This document shows, in pieces, positions 55,932-64,000 of a stretch of DNA of 64,000 nucleotides (its first letter is position 1; every line of letters starts with the position of its first letter). The DNA lies in the NCBI RefSeq assembly GCF_900141635.1, contig NZ_FSRH01000008.1, positions 80,632 through 144,631 on the forward strand. Direction: 5' to 3'. The notes beneath the pieces were generated by a model. It was not told the DNA's origin. It ran no database searches and saw only the letters and a list, made by a program, of their open reading frames with translations. Made by a program: the position numbers and the translations under genes. The DNA is from Peptoclostridium litorale DSM 5388 (GTDB lineage Bacteria > Bacillota > Clostridia > Peptostreptococcales > Peptostreptococcaceae).

Positions 55932-57968
55932 ATTAAAGCTATTAAGAAATTATTTTTTTGCGCTGTACTTATTGCAGGGATTAAGGGCCACTGGATCCAT
56001 GCTCAACCTGATTTTAGTATTGACGCTGACAATGAAGCTGTCGAATCGGGTTATAGGACTGAGCAATCGGACAGGATTTTGGAATCAAAGTCAACTGACG
56101 ATGCCCAGAAGGAGTGGAAAATCAGATTCAGCATTCAGGTTATGCCCTCGGAGGACAACCTTGAAAAAATCAAAGTCACTGACTCTGATGGAAATATAGT
56201 CGAGACGGCAAAGGTGCTCAGCCAGGACAAGATGGAAGTGACTGTAAGCCCGTTGGCGAAGTATGAAGCGCAGGAGACATACAGGTTATATATCCTAAAA
56301 GGTATAAAATCTGTGTCGGGGGAAGTCATGAATGAGAATGTGGAGATGCCTTTTTATGTCAAAAGCAGCCAAGACGGCGGACAAGGCGGAGAAATCCAGG
56401 AAAGCGGCTGGATATTGGAGAGCATAGTAGAGCCTTCAGTGCTTGGAGGCGCGCCATTTGATATTGTGGTGTTAAGTGATGGAAGTGTTCTTGCAAAGGG
56501 GCCGAATGTCAAGTTTGTAAGCATTGACAAGGACGGCGCGGAGCAGGCTCAGGAGACTGATATATGGGCTCCTGGGGATTATTACGACGTGTCGGAAGAT
56601 GGAAGGATATGGTGCTATAATTTCTTCGCGGGTGAGATATATGTGACAGAGCAGGGCAAACAGAGTTTTCCAGAGCCGCTTGAATATCTTCCGAGATGCT
56701 ACTCAGGAGGGGCGATTTCGGTAGCGCCAGACGCAAGCGCGGTGTACGTGATAGTTCAGGAAGGAATGAGTGAGAGTGCTTCGCTGTACAGATACAAAGT
56801 GGAGGAGGCATCTCTGGAGAAACTTATTCAGGTAGGCGAAGAAAATCTGCTTTACGGGGTCGAGGTGGTGAAAAACGGGACTGTATACATTGCGGGTAAA
56901 AAAGGCGTATATGCGCTTGCCGAAGGCTTGGGAATGTTGCCTCTTGTAGAGTGGGAGACTCCAAAGTGTCTTAACTTTGACGGAATGACAAGCGACAGTG
57001 AAGGGAATCTCTATATTGGAAGCAGCGATGGAGTCTATGCAGTGACGCCTCAAGGTGAGGTTGAGTGCATTGCAGATACAAAGGGACAGCCTGGATACAA
57101 TGGCGATTCCATAGGTCTTGCATATGATGAGACGACGGGATCTTTGTTCGCGGCGGCAAAGGAGTCTCAAAACATATATGAAATCAGAGAAGGAGAGATA
57201 ACAAAGCTTTTGGAAAGCAGCGGACTTGTGGTTCCGATAGCAATAGCCATTAACCAACAGAACGAGGTGTATGTAAATGGAGACGAGATCGGAGTTGTAA
57301 AGGTGTCAAGCAGCGGAAACGTAGAAAAAATATGTACAAGGCCCGACCGTGACATAGTCTGCTATCAACCGCCTGCGGCGGGGATGGCATTTGGATTGTT
57401 CGAAGAGCTCTATTTTACAGAATCGGCTCCGGGGTTTGAATCTTCAATAGCTATAATAGGGCAAAGCGGCGAAATAGAAAGAATATACAATCTGGGAGAC
57501 AACGACTACTCAGCGCCGTCGGGGATATGTGTGTCTGAAAGCGGAGTGTTATATTATGCGGATTCGGCTCGAAACGCAATATGCATGATCGGGGAAAATG
57601 GACCGCAGACGGTGCTGCAGGATGTGCAAAACCCCATTGGAGTGGTGACAAGGGATGGAATCACATTCTGGATAAGCGTCGGAGCAAAGGACAAGGGATC
57701 GTATGGGAAGATAGTTAAAATAAGCTCTGGAGTCGAAACAGATGTATATGCGGCATTGAATGATGGGCTCACATTTTTCGATGTCGATGAGAATGGAAAT
57801 GTATATGTTCCCGACGGGGACAGGATGGTTCTTGTCGGCGAAGACGGGGGCGAGCAGGTATTGGCAGAAGGATTTAAAAGCTTGAAAGATGCAAAGATTG
57901 CAGGTGATGGAAGCGTGTATTTCACCGACTATGGAGCATCGGCCCTTTACAGGCTTATGAAAAGATAG
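55932..57968 (+). CDS. Secreted SbsA-Ig and beta-propeller protein
   Basis: A 678-residue protein. A signal peptide (KAIKKLFFCAVLIAGIKGHW) leads to an SbsA-like Ig domain (about residues 50-150, VMPSEDNLEKIKVTDSDGNI to PFYVKS). An NHL/SMP-30-like beta-propeller (about 170-675) follows, with recurring DxxGxxYxxxG blades such as GMTSDSEGNLYIGSSDG and ICVSESGVLYYADS. No ATG lies near the start. GGAGG (55919-55923) fits ATT 55932 at eight bases, whereas GTG 55923 overlaps the site, so an unusual ATT start is the best reading. It follows the kinase by 42 bases. Confidence 0.7.
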   Translation: MKAIKKLFFCAVLIAGIKGHWIHAQPDFSIDADNEAVESGYRTEQSDRILESKSTDDAQKEWKIRFSIQVMPSEDNLEKIKVTDSDGNIVETAKVLSQDKMEVTVSPLAKYEAQETYRLYILKGIKSVSGEVMNENVEMPFYVKSSQDGGQGGEIQESGWILESIVEPSVLGGAPFDIVVLSDGSVLAKGPNVKFVSIDKDGAEQAQETDIWAPGDYYDVSEDGRIWCYNFFAGEIYVTEQGKQSFPEPLEYLPRCYSGGAISVAPDASAVYVIVQEGMSESASLYRYKVEEASLEKLIQVGEENLLYGVEVVKNGTVYIAGKKGVYALAEGLGMLPLVEWETPKCLNFDGMTSDSEGNLYIGSSDGVYAVTPQGEVECIADTKGQPGYNGDSIGLAYDETTGSLFAAAKESQNIYEIREGEITKLLESSGLVVPIAIAINQQNEVYVNGDEIGVVKVSSSGNVEKICTRPDRDIVCYQPPAAGMAFGLFEELYFTESAPGFESSIAIIGQSGEIERIYNLGDNDYSAPSGICVSESGVLYYADSARNAICMIGENGPQTVLQDVQNPIGVVTRDGITFWISVGAKDKGSYGKIVKISSGVETDVYAALNDGLTFFDVDENGNVYVPDGDRMVLVGEDGGEQVLAEGFKSLKDAKIAGDGSVYFTDYGASALYRLMKR

Positions 57969-58167
57969 ATATAGAGAATGGCTGGCAAAATATGAAGCAA
58001 AAGAATTGGGTGTGTTTAAGAAAAATGTTAAAAATAGGTGTTTTTAGAAATTGCGTACTTAACTGAGTTTAATTACGCAATTGTAATAAAATATGAACTA
58101 GGGGAACCTCTTCTGAGATTCCCTTAAAAGTGCTATTATATCAAACCTTATTTTTAAACATAGCCTA

Positions 58168-58455
58168 TTATTTAAATCTTAAAAGTGCTTTTGAAAAAGC
58201 ACTTTGTATAGACTTCCAAGAGTCTTCAATTCCTTCTTTGATGTCATCCCAAGCTTCTTCACTGGAGCTTTGAACATCTAAAAGCTTTTGCTTTGCTTCA
58301 TAATACTTATTGCGCAGTAATGAAAGTTGTTCTTCTTGTTTAACCTTTATATCCGGTTTGGCTTTTTCTATTTGTTTCTCTAATATTTCGATTTCGGCAC
58401 TCCACTCATCAATTTGAGCCTTGATTTCATGTACCAACTCATCTTTCTTGCTCAT
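58168..58455 (-). CDS. Coiled-coil protein
   Basis: A 95-residue protein, nearly all helical. Residues about 5-62 are a coiled coil (ELVHEIKAQIDEWSAEIEIL, then heptads to KYYEAKQKLLDV) and the end (WDDIKEGIEDSWKSIQSAFSKAL) is amphipathic with apolipoprotein-like periodicity. Similar small coiled-coil proteins are widespread and uncharacterised. AGAAGGGATTG precedes the ATG. It stands alone beside the IS200/IS605 element. Confidence 0.65.
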   Translation of the reverse strand: MSKKDELVHEIKAQIDEWSAEIEILEKQIEKAKPDIKVKQEEQLSLLRNKYYEAKQKLLDVQSSSEEAWDDIKEGIEDSWKSIQSAFSKALLRFK

Positions 58456-58614
58456 AGAATCAATCCCTTCTAAATTTTATGAGTAATAGATATTTAAGGT
58501 ATTTGTTGTACGTATTATTCTTATACCTATTTGTCCTAATTATATAACATTTAAGTTCAATAATTTATCAAAATGATATATAGAACAATACTGCAACATT
58601 TTTCAGTTTTAATA

Positions 58615-58800
58615 AGTGAACTACCCCCACTTTAGAAGTGGGCGCTTCTTGGTCAATAGAGCTACCGCTCCAAGTTTACCCAAGCTCTAAGGATAGCTCC
58701 TGCCCCGATTGGCTATATATCTTGTATTTACATAGCCAACTTTAGCAAGTTTAGACTTGCATTATAGTCCCTGTCTATTTCCAGACCGCATTCAGGGCAG
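58615..58800 (-). ncRNA. Candidate omega-RNA region at the tnpB end
   Basis: In IS200/IS605 elements the guide (omega) RNA covers the 3' end of tnpB and the end of the element, with the guide read from flanking DNA. Here the tnpB 3' end and the structured end (hairpin at 58626-58642, plus GAGCTACCGCTC and GGTAGCTC-type pairings from 58655) are both present. Location is inferred from the family rule, not from a recognised sequence. Confidence 0.4.
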
Positions 58801-59801
58801 ACATACACCCTGCATGAGAGGTCTTTTGTTTGGCTTGACTTGTTTCCGCAAGCAGAGCATAGTTGGGAACTGGCATAATTCGACGGAGCGATTATAAGCT
58901 CTCGGCCATACCAACTTGCCTTGTATTCAAGCATTGCCCTGAACATGCTCCAGGATACTTCAGAGATGGCTTTGGCAAGCTTATGATTTTGCATTAGATT
59001 TTTCACTTTCAAATCCTCGATTACTATTGCTTGGTTTTCGCTAATAATCTTCGTACTTGTCTTGTGAAGAAAGTCGTTTCTTTGATTCGCTATCTTCTCA
59101 TGCAGTTTAGCAACCTTGAGTCTGGCTTTGTTACGATTGTTGCTACCCTTTTGCTTGCGCGAAAGTTCTCGCTGGAGCTTGGCAAGTCGCTTTTCTGATT
59201 TTCTCAGATGCTTCGGATTCTTATATGCTGTGCCATCTGATAGCACCGCAAATTCCTTGAGTCCTACATCTATGCCTACTTTGACATCTGTTTGCTGGAG
59301 TTTTTCAGTTTCAGTTTCGACCAGTACAGACACAAAGTATTTTCCAGATGGCGTTCTTGATATAGTACAGGACTTAATCAAGCCATCGAAAATTCTATGC
59401 TGTCTGATTTTGACAAGAGTTTTTAGTTTTGGAAGCTTGATATATCCATTTTCGATAGACACAGTCCCTTTTTGGTTATTGGTCGTGTACGAATGCCTAT
59501 TGGATTTCTTCGACTTGAATTTAGGGAAACCTATCGACTTATCTCGAAAGAAATTTTTGTAGGCTTTGTTTAGATTGAGTTGAGCGTTCGCAAGTGCAAG
59601 GCTGTCAACCTCTTTGAGTCACTCGAAATCTTTCTTGTACTGAGCGGGTGTGCTCTTTAGGCTCTCGCCAGTCTGCTTGTAGTGTTCAATTCTATCCCAA
59701 AGCATTCTGTTGTATATGAATCTAACGCATCCAAAGCATTTTGCAAAGTATTCTCTTTGTTCTTTGTTTGGGTAAATTTGATACTTGTACGCTCTCAACA
59801 T
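58728..59801 (-). pseudogene. tnpB: TnpB RNA-guided nuclease with one internal stop
   Basis: TnpB proteins are OMEGA nucleases related to Cas12. The frame starts at ATG 59801 (MLRAYKYQIYPNKEQREYF) and meets TGA at 59619-59621, where FEWLKEV would be expected, so Trp TGG became TGA. The same frame then runs to 58728. RuvC residues remain: D in GIDVGLKEFAV, E in VIEDLKVKNL and D in DRDYNASLN. The zinc ribbon CSACGN and CPECG is also intact. A shorter restart at 59462 would lack the N-terminal part. A single reversion would restore it. Confidence 0.88.
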
Positions 59802-59807
59802 GGCAAT

Positions 59808-60212
59808 TCACCTCGCTTTCTGACCTTGGCTTTCGATATACTGCCTGACAACATCAATAGGCGCACCACCTGTAGTTAGCAGGCAGTAACTCTTGCTCCA
59901 AAAGTATTCTTTCCACAGATCCTGCTTTATAGTCGGAAACTCTTTCTTTATCAGCCGACTACTTGCACTCTTATATGCATTTAGAAACTTGGATATTTCT
60001 GAGTTTGGGCAGGCTCTAAACAGAACATGGACATGATCTTTGTCGTGATTCCATTCTCCGATAGTGATTCCGTACTTTGGAGATATATATTCGAAAATTT
60101 CTTTCAGTCTGTTGGAAATTGTACCATCTATTACCTTGCGACGATATTTTATAACTAATATTAAGTGGTAACTCAATTTGAATACTGAATGATTGTTTGT
60201 ATCGAGAATCAT
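59808..60212 (-). CDS. tnpA: IS200/IS605 Y1 transposase TnpA
   Basis: A 134-residue HUH single-strand transposase. The HUH pair is HVHVLF (about residues 63-68), and the catalytic tyrosine lies in the helix VVRQYIESQ (about 123-131). SVFKLSYHLILVIKYRRKV at the start is the family hallmark. It should cut and join the top strand at the subterminal hairpins. GAGGTGATAAC is spaced for ATG 60212. It is upstream of tnpB on the same strand, six bases apart. All key residues look intact, so the element may still move. Confidence 0.9.
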   Translation of the reverse strand: MILDTNNHSVFKLSYHLILVIKYRRKVIDGTISNRLKEIFEYISPKYGITIGEWNHDKDHVHVLFRACPNSEISKFLNAYKSASSRLIKKEFPTIKQDLWKEYFWSKSYCLLTTGGAPIDVVRQYIESQGQKAR

Positions 60213-60355
60213 TGTTATCACCTCATATTTATTATATACCACTGATTACGTTTTGCAAACCGTTTTTGCCTTACGGCAGGGCTATCCATCCCCACCCTAC
60301 GCTCTCACTATCGGGAGCAAGGTAGCTTAGCGGATGGGGAATTCCGCCCAATTCG

Positions 60356-60682
60356 TTAAAGATTTGAAAAATGTTTTACGGACCATTTTTGAAGAATGTC
60401 CAAGGCGGGAAACAGTTCTTTTCCCATATCTGTAAGTTCGTATTCGACCCTTGGAGGGACTTCGGGATAAGCTGTCTTGAATATCAGGCCATCTTTTTCT
60501 AATTCTGTAAGCTTTTCGTTTAGAACCTTTTGGCTGACACCGCATGTTATCCTTTGAAGCTCCAGAAATCTCTTGGGGCCTTCGTTTAGATGGCACATTA
60601 TTACAGCCTTCCATTTGCCTCTTATAAAGTCCATCCCAAGATCTAAATGGCATACATATTTTTTACCTTTATGATTAAGCAT
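60356..60682 (-). CDS. HxlR-family transcriptional regulator
   Basis: A 108-residue winged-helix regulator. C11 in KYVCHLDLGMDFIRGKWKAVI is the N-terminal cysteine seen in many HxlR/YodB proteins that sense electrophiles or oxidants. FLELQRITCGVSQKVLNEKLTELEKDGLI forms the helix-turn-helix. The second cysteine (C47 region) could join in redox sensing. The insertion sequence abuts its 3' end without removing residues. It is divergent from the flavoprotein gene at 61021, its likely target. Confidence 0.88.
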   Translation of the reverse strand: MLNHKGKKYVCHLDLGMDFIRGKWKAVIMCHLNEGPKRFLELQRITCGVSQKVLNEKLTELEKDGLIFKTAYPEVPPRVEYELTDMGKELFPALDILQKWSVKHFSNL

Positions 60683-61020
60683 ATGCTCACCTGCCTGTTC
60701 TACCTGATAAAAGTTATTGAAATCTTTTCATAAAAAAATAATACCGTAAAAACGGGTGAAATTCAAATTCTCCTAAGCTTTATAAATGCTCAAATCTTAC
60801 CAAAAGGTAATATGACTAACCAAAAAGTGCGTACTTGCTCCCAAAAGGCATGGATATTATACTAGCGGTAAGACTTATAAAATGACAGTACCTCCAAAAT
60901 GCATTCCATGAAGATAAAATGGGAAAGCAGAAAAGCATTTCCCATTAGGCAAAAAATTCCTGTATGTTTTTGGAGAGTAGCCATATTCAATATTTTTATA
61001 TAAAACGAGGAGGAAAAAAC
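60683..61020. promoter_or_regulatory. Divergent control region of hxlR and the flavoprotein
   Basis: TTACC-AAAA-GGTAA (60797-60810) is an inverted repeat, and AAGTGCGTACTT lies near 60825; both sit midway between the two divergent starts and could be HxlR operators. TATTAT near 60854 is a possible -10 box for the flavoprotein gene, with a poor -35. No gene is present. Confidence 0.45.
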
Positions 61021-61656
61021 ATGAAAGTAGTTGCGTTCAACGGAAGCCCGAACAAGGAAGGAAATACATACCACGCTATAAGGATAGCGGCGGAGCAGCT
61101 TGAAAAAGAGGGCATGGAGGTGGAAATAGTACATGTGGGAAACAAGGCTGTAAGAGGCTGCATGGCATGCGGAGGTTGCATAAAGAACAGGGATGAAAAA
61201 TGTGTACTGGCTGGAGACGATGTGAATGAATGGATTCAAAAAATGAAGGATGCAGACGGTATAATAATAGGTTCTCCTGTGCACTATTCGGCAATAGGAG
61301 GAACAATGAAGTCGTTCCTGGACAGGGCATTTTATGTGGCGGGAGTAAACGGAGGAATGCTGAGGGGCAAGGTCGGCGCGGCGGTTGTAGCCGTAAGAAG
61401 ATCGGGAGGTCTTCCTACTTTCAGCCAGCTTAACAACTACATAAACTATTCTGAGATGATAATGCCGACGTCGAACTATTGGAATGTAATACATGGCACA
61501 AGGCCTGGAGAGGCGCTGCAGGACGAGGAGGGAGTTCAGATAATGAGGGTGCTTGGAAAGAACATGGCCTATGCGCTAAAGCTTGTTGAAAACGGAAAAG
61601 GATCTGTCGAGGAGCCAGAAAAAGAGAGAAAAGTATTTACCAATTTCATAAGATAA
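61021..61656 (+). CDS. Iron-sulfur flavoprotein / NAD(P)H-dependent FMN reductase
   Basis: A 211-residue flavodoxin-like protein. The FMN phosphate loop is NGSPNKEGNT (about residues 7-16). GCMACGGCIKNRDEKC (about 47-62) carries the compact cysteine motif of iron-sulfur flavoproteins (Isf) of anaerobes, which reduce oxygen or peroxide or quinones with ferredoxin or NADH. GSPVHYSAIGGTMKSFLDR is the conserved flavin-side loop. GAGGAGG precedes ATG 61021. Control by the divergent HxlR regulator suggests induction by electrophile or oxidative stress. Confidence 0.88.
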   Translation: MKVVAFNGSPNKEGNTYHAIRIAAEQLEKEGMEVEIVHVGNKAVRGCMACGGCIKNRDEKCVLAGDDVNEWIQKMKDADGIIIGSPVHYSAIGGTMKSFLDRAFYVAGVNGGMLRGKVGAAVVAVRRSGGLPTFSQLNNYINYSEMIMPTSNYWNVIHGTRPGEALQDEEGVQIMRVLGKNMAYALKLVENGKGSVEEPEKERKVFTNFIR

Positions 61657-61686
61657 TATTTGCAGGCGAGGGGGAAGGACACTTTT

Positions 61687-62418
61687 ATGTACAAGGCCAA
61701 AATTCACTACCTGTACCATTCCGGATTCATAGTTGAGACCGATTCAAACATATTCATATTCGACTATTTCAATGACGAGTGCGGTGGGGAAAGAACGCTT
61801 GATAACGGCGTGATACCTGGCGAAGTCCTTAAGACCGGCAAAGGTGTCTATGTTTTTGCATCCCACTCTCACTTGGACCACTTCAATCCATTGATATTCG
61901 ATTGGAAAAATATCAATCCCAAAATAGAGTATATTTTGAGCAGTGACATTGAAATGGAAGAGGATTATCCTCGGTGCAATGTGATCTCTGAAGGGGAGAG
62001 CATACAGATTAAAGACGTGACTGTAAAGGCGTACGGCTCGACGGATATAGGAGTATCATTCCTTGTAAATGCGGATGGCCTTTCAATATTCCACGCTGGA
62101 GATTTTAACTGGTGGCACTGGAACGGCGAAAGCGACAGATTCAACTGCAGAATGGAAAGGTCATTTAAATTCAAAATAGAAAAGCTAAAGGGTGAATGCA
62201 TAGACATAGCGTTCTTCCCTGTGGACTACAGGCTTGAGGACAAATACTCCATTGGAGGGGAGTACTTCATTGAAAATCTGATTCCCAAGCTGTTTGTGCC
62301 TATGCATTTTGGAGACCATCCTGAAATCACCAGGGATTTTTATAAAAAAGTAAAGGGTTGCAAAACCCAAATAGCCGTCATAAATGAAAGAGGGCAGGAG
62401 ATACTTTACTGGGCTTAA
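61687..62418 (+). CDS. MBL-fold metal-dependent hydrolase
   Basis: A 243-residue metallo-beta-lactamase-fold protein. The zinc motif HSHLDHF gives H60, H62, D64 and H65; HAGDFNWWHW (about 135-144) gives the bridging aspartate and PMHFGDHPE near 210 the last histidine. The tryptophan-rich segment resembles UlaG/YycJ-like hydrolases of unknown substrate. GGGGGAAGGA precedes ATG 61687; the nine-residue longer frame is less likely. It starts 30 bases after the flavoprotein gene and is probably in the same transcript. Confidence 0.85.
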   Translation: MYKAKIHYLYHSGFIVETDSNIFIFDYFNDECGGERTLDNGVIPGEVLKTGKGVYVFASHSHLDHFNPLIFDWKNINPKIEYILSSDIEMEEDYPRCNVISEGESIQIKDVTVKAYGSTDIGVSFLVNADGLSIFHAGDFNWWHWNGESDRFNCRMERSFKFKIEKLKGECIDIAFFPVDYRLEDKYSIGGEYFIENLIPKLFVPMHFGDHPEITRDFYKKVKGCKTQIAVINERGQEILYWA

Positions 62419-62476
62419 AATACGAAACATAATCAAGGTATAATGTAATAAACAGCAGTTCACAGGAGGGACATAT

Positions 62477-62992
62477 ATGATTATTAGACCACTGATAGAT
62501 GATGATGTACAGGCTGTTGCTAAAATATATACGGATAATTGGAAGAATACATATCGAAATATCTTACCCGATTCTTTTTTGAAAAGAATGACATATGAAC
62601 ATTCAAAAGAAAAGTGGTTGTCATATATCCATACAGATAAACAAGGGGTTTTTGTTGCAGTAGATGAAAATGATATGATTATTGGATTTTCAGCATACAA
62701 GCCATATTATGATTTGGAGAACTGTCTGTTACTCGATTCCTTGCATATTACTCAAACAGTGCAAGGCAGTGGAATCGGCAAGAAGTTGATTTTTACAATT
62801 GGTAAGCATGCTTATAATAACGGATATGAAAAACTATCCATTTGCATTGTGAAAGGAAATGATAGAGCAGAAGGAATATATACTCATTTAGGTGCGAAGC
62901 ATCACAAAGATTTTATTGACGATTTTGAAGGGACACCTTCTAATTCATCAGTTTTGATATGGGATGACTTGAATATATTTGTCTCTAAATAA
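62477..62992 (+). CDS. GNAT-family N-acetyltransferase
   Basis: A 171-residue acetyltransferase. The acetyl-CoA pyrophosphate loop is QGSGIGKKLI (about residues 95-104), preceded by the beta-4 strand LLLDSLHITQTVQ, with a YEKLSICIVKGNDRAEGIYTHLGA motif B region (about 116-139). The opening IIRPLIDDDVQAVAKIYTDNW is typical. The substrate, whether a small molecule or protein, is unknown. ACAGGAGG precedes the ATG. It is AT-richer than the upstream hydrolase gene and may be of separate origin. Confidence 0.88.
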   Translation: MIIRPLIDDDVQAVAKIYTDNWKNTYRNILPDSFLKRMTYEHSKEKWLSYIHTDKQGVFVAVDENDMIIGFSAYKPYYDLENCLLLDSLHITQTVQGSGIGKKLIFTIGKHAYNNGYEKLSICIVKGNDRAEGIYTHLGAKHHKDFIDDFEGTPSNSSVLIWDDLNIFVSK

Positions 62993-63061
62993 AAAAATGA
63001 GTAGCCTTTGTGATATTTCAAATGGACTTTCATTAATACTTTATCTTTAAATTCAAAAAAT

Positions 63062-63094
63062 AAAAAAGGACATGAAGTTTATCTCCATGTCCTT
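63062..63094 (-). terminator. Terminator of the second cold-shock gene
   Basis: On the minus strand AAGGACATG pairs with CATGTCCTT (63094-63066), followed by a T run; it matches the terminator of copy 1 apart from loop changes. Confidence 0.85.
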
Positions 63095-63110
63095 AATATG
63101 CTATATAAGA

Positions 63111-63311
63111 TTATATGCTTACTATATTCTCAGCTTGTAGTCCTTTTGCTCCTTGAGCTACATCAAAAGAAACTCTTTCGCCTTCTTCTAGTGTTTTAAA
63201 ACCGTCTTTTTGAATTTGAGAGAAGTGTGCAAAAACATCTACTCCGTCTTCTCCAGTTATAAATCCAAATCCCTTTTCTGCGTTAAACCATTTCACTGTA
63301 CCGTTATTCAT
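63111..63311 (-). CDS. Cold-shock protein, copy 2
   Basis: A 66-residue cold-shock domain protein with RNP1 KGFGFI and RNP2 VFAHF, an RNA chaperone. It is nearly identical to copy 1 at 23108-23308. Both share the TTTGGAGG ribosome site, upstream leader and terminator. Most differences between the copies are silent third-position changes, which indicates selection on the protein after duplication. Confidence 0.92.
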   Translation of the reverse strand: MNNGTVKWFNAEKGFGFITGEDGVDVFAHFSQIQKDGFKTLEEGERVSFDVAQGAKGLQAENIVSI

Positions 63312-63855
63312 AATCGATACCTCCAAATTTTATTTTTTTCTTAAACCATTTCGTACAAAGTAAATCAACTTAAAAATTTAGAGTTAATACGATTAATACC
63401 TGTATAATTCTATTTTATTTTTAAATTCAAATATTCCCTACAAACTTTAATTAAGACTTATTAAGAATATCACACTTTGGCAAATATGGCAACTTTTTTC
63501 TTTTTGTTAAGAAAGGCTCTTGGTCGCACAAAAGACACCAATATGTCTCAAGTTAAAGAGGTCCTAGAGTTTTGTAAGGAAGGGCGATACTTCAAGGTAG
63601 GACCAGCGCCTGCACCACCTCACTTGCAATACGGACGCTAAGCTATGGATAGTTGCGTGCTTCAAGCACATCACCTCCAAAATTAAAATAATAGGGATAA
63701 TCATAATTCTTATCCCTTTGTATGACTGGTTTTCAAACCGTCACTTTCCCCTATCACTCCATTAAATCTTTAAATATATTCAATCAAGGGATTCACAAAC
63801 CTTTGTTGTATTATTAAAGTACGACCAAAAACAACCAACGAAGGAGGCGAGCCCC
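63312..63855. other. Cold-shock leader and region before a transposase
   Basis: 63312-63480 repeats the leader of the first cold-shock gene. From about 63510 the DNA changes character. A 32-codon ORF from ATG 63543 (MSQVKEVLEFCKEGRYFKVG) has no good ribosome site. GGGATAA and TTATCCC form a hairpin at about 63692-63717. The part from about 63640 may be the left end of the insertion sequence that begins at the next gene. Confidence 0.4.
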
Positions 63856-64000
63856 TTGCTTGAACGCCAGTTAATATTTGATTGCATCGACTTGTTCTCA
63901 GGCAATAAAAAATCTAAGTTTTACGAGAAAATCTTCGACACAATCGATCTATCCTGTATTCCTGAACATCCCCAATCTATACGCGGCCCTAAGGGATATT
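63856..64000 (+). CDS. Transposase, N-terminal part (cut by window end)
   Basis: TTG 63856 follows AAGGAGG (63841-63847) at eight bases. The 48 visible codons read LLERQLIFDCIDLFSGNKK and then SCIPEHPQSIRGPKGY, which resembles the N-terminus of IS1182/IS4-type DDE transposases. The catalytic domain lies beyond the window, so the family is tentative. Confidence 0.5.
   Translation, partial: MLERQLIFDCIDLFSGNKKSKFYEKIFDTIDLSCIPEHPQSIRGPKGY

Larger units (their letters stand above)
58610..60345 (-). mobile_element. IS200/IS605-family insertion sequence
   Basis: The element holds tnpA and a broken tnpB in one strand. The tnpB-side end has the hairpin CCCACTT/AAGTGGG (58626-58642). The tnpA-side end has hairpin GCTCTC/GGGAGC (60301-60318) and further pairings between 60260 and 60340. 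These subterminal hairpins, not terminal inverted repeats, are what the family uses for single-strand transposition. The right-hand boundary lies within about 15 bases of the HxlR stop codon. Exact ends cannot be set without a comparison to an empty site. Confidence 0.8.

Noticed and set aside
63543..63641. 32-codon ORF upstream of the final transposase
   Set aside because: Weak start context and no recognised relation; kept only as a note in the intergenic entry.
1..64000. tRNA, rRNA and CRISPR genes
   Set aside because: None recognised by eye on either strand; a covariance search would be needed to exclude them fully.

Overview
The window looks like part of the chromosome of a low-GC, anaerobic Firmicute of the class Clostridia. 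The reasons are strong AGGAGG-type ribosome sites, heavy use of AGA/AGG and ATA codons, a T-box leader, a YcbB-type response regulator, DUF169 and YitT proteins, an iron-sulfur flavoprotein and rubrerythrin remnants. I cannot fix the species from sequence alone. No tRNA, rRNA or CRISPR array was seen.

Layout. 1-2.7 kb is the tail/lysis end of a siphophage-like prophage (tail protein, XhlA-like protein, holin-like protein, M15 endolysin). 2.8-5.7 kb is an AT-rich accessory patch that ends in a tight three-gene cassette: a STAS-HATPase fusion, a DUF4325 STAS-like protein and a PIN-domain nuclease. This is the best candidate for an undescribed system, a toxin-type nuclease possibly held by a partner-switching pair. 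5.7-6.0 kb holds rearranged short repeats and a rubrerythrin 3' remnant and probably marks the prophage boundary. 6.3-9.3 kb has a DUF1835 protein, a rubredoxin-like remnant and a MarR/iron-sulfur reductase operon with a visible promoter and palindromic operator. 9.6-14.7 kb has a repeat-built surface protein and a SWIM-SNF2 helicase.

15.2-22.9 kb is an oligopeptide ABC transporter (two permeases, two ATPases, binding lipoprotein) followed by DUF169 and YitT genes. 23-35 kb is a decaying stretch: a cold-shock gene, a GGDEF/EAL remnant, an internally deleted TDT transporter, a C-GCAxxG-C-C remnant, a frameshifted MocR regulator and a broken adhE. Intact genes lie between them (bactofilin-like membrane protein, leucine-rich repeat surface protein, sodium:solute symporter).

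35.8-44.2 kb is a complete aroF-trpEGDCFBA operon behind a tryptophan T-box leader. The leader has one specifier stem but two consecutive antiterminator/terminator modules, and may be preceded by a short leader ORF. The operon takes erythrose-4-phosphate and phosphoenolpyruvate into the shikimate route and chorismate to tryptophan, with uncharged tRNA-Trp as the control signal.

44.4-58.5 kb carries signalling and surface genes: GGDEF-EAL, a chemotaxis receptor, an unusual Ogt-AlkD DNA repair fusion, a cyclase-family hydrolase with a coupled small ORF, a secreted helical protein, a YcbB-type regulator, an OmpR/histidine kinase pair and a beta-propeller surface protein. 58.6-60.3 kb is an IS200/IS605 element with intact tnpA and a tnpB broken by one stop codon, inserted beside an HxlR regulator that is divergent from an iron-sulfur flavoprotein. 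A second cold-shock gene copy and the start of another transposase end the window.
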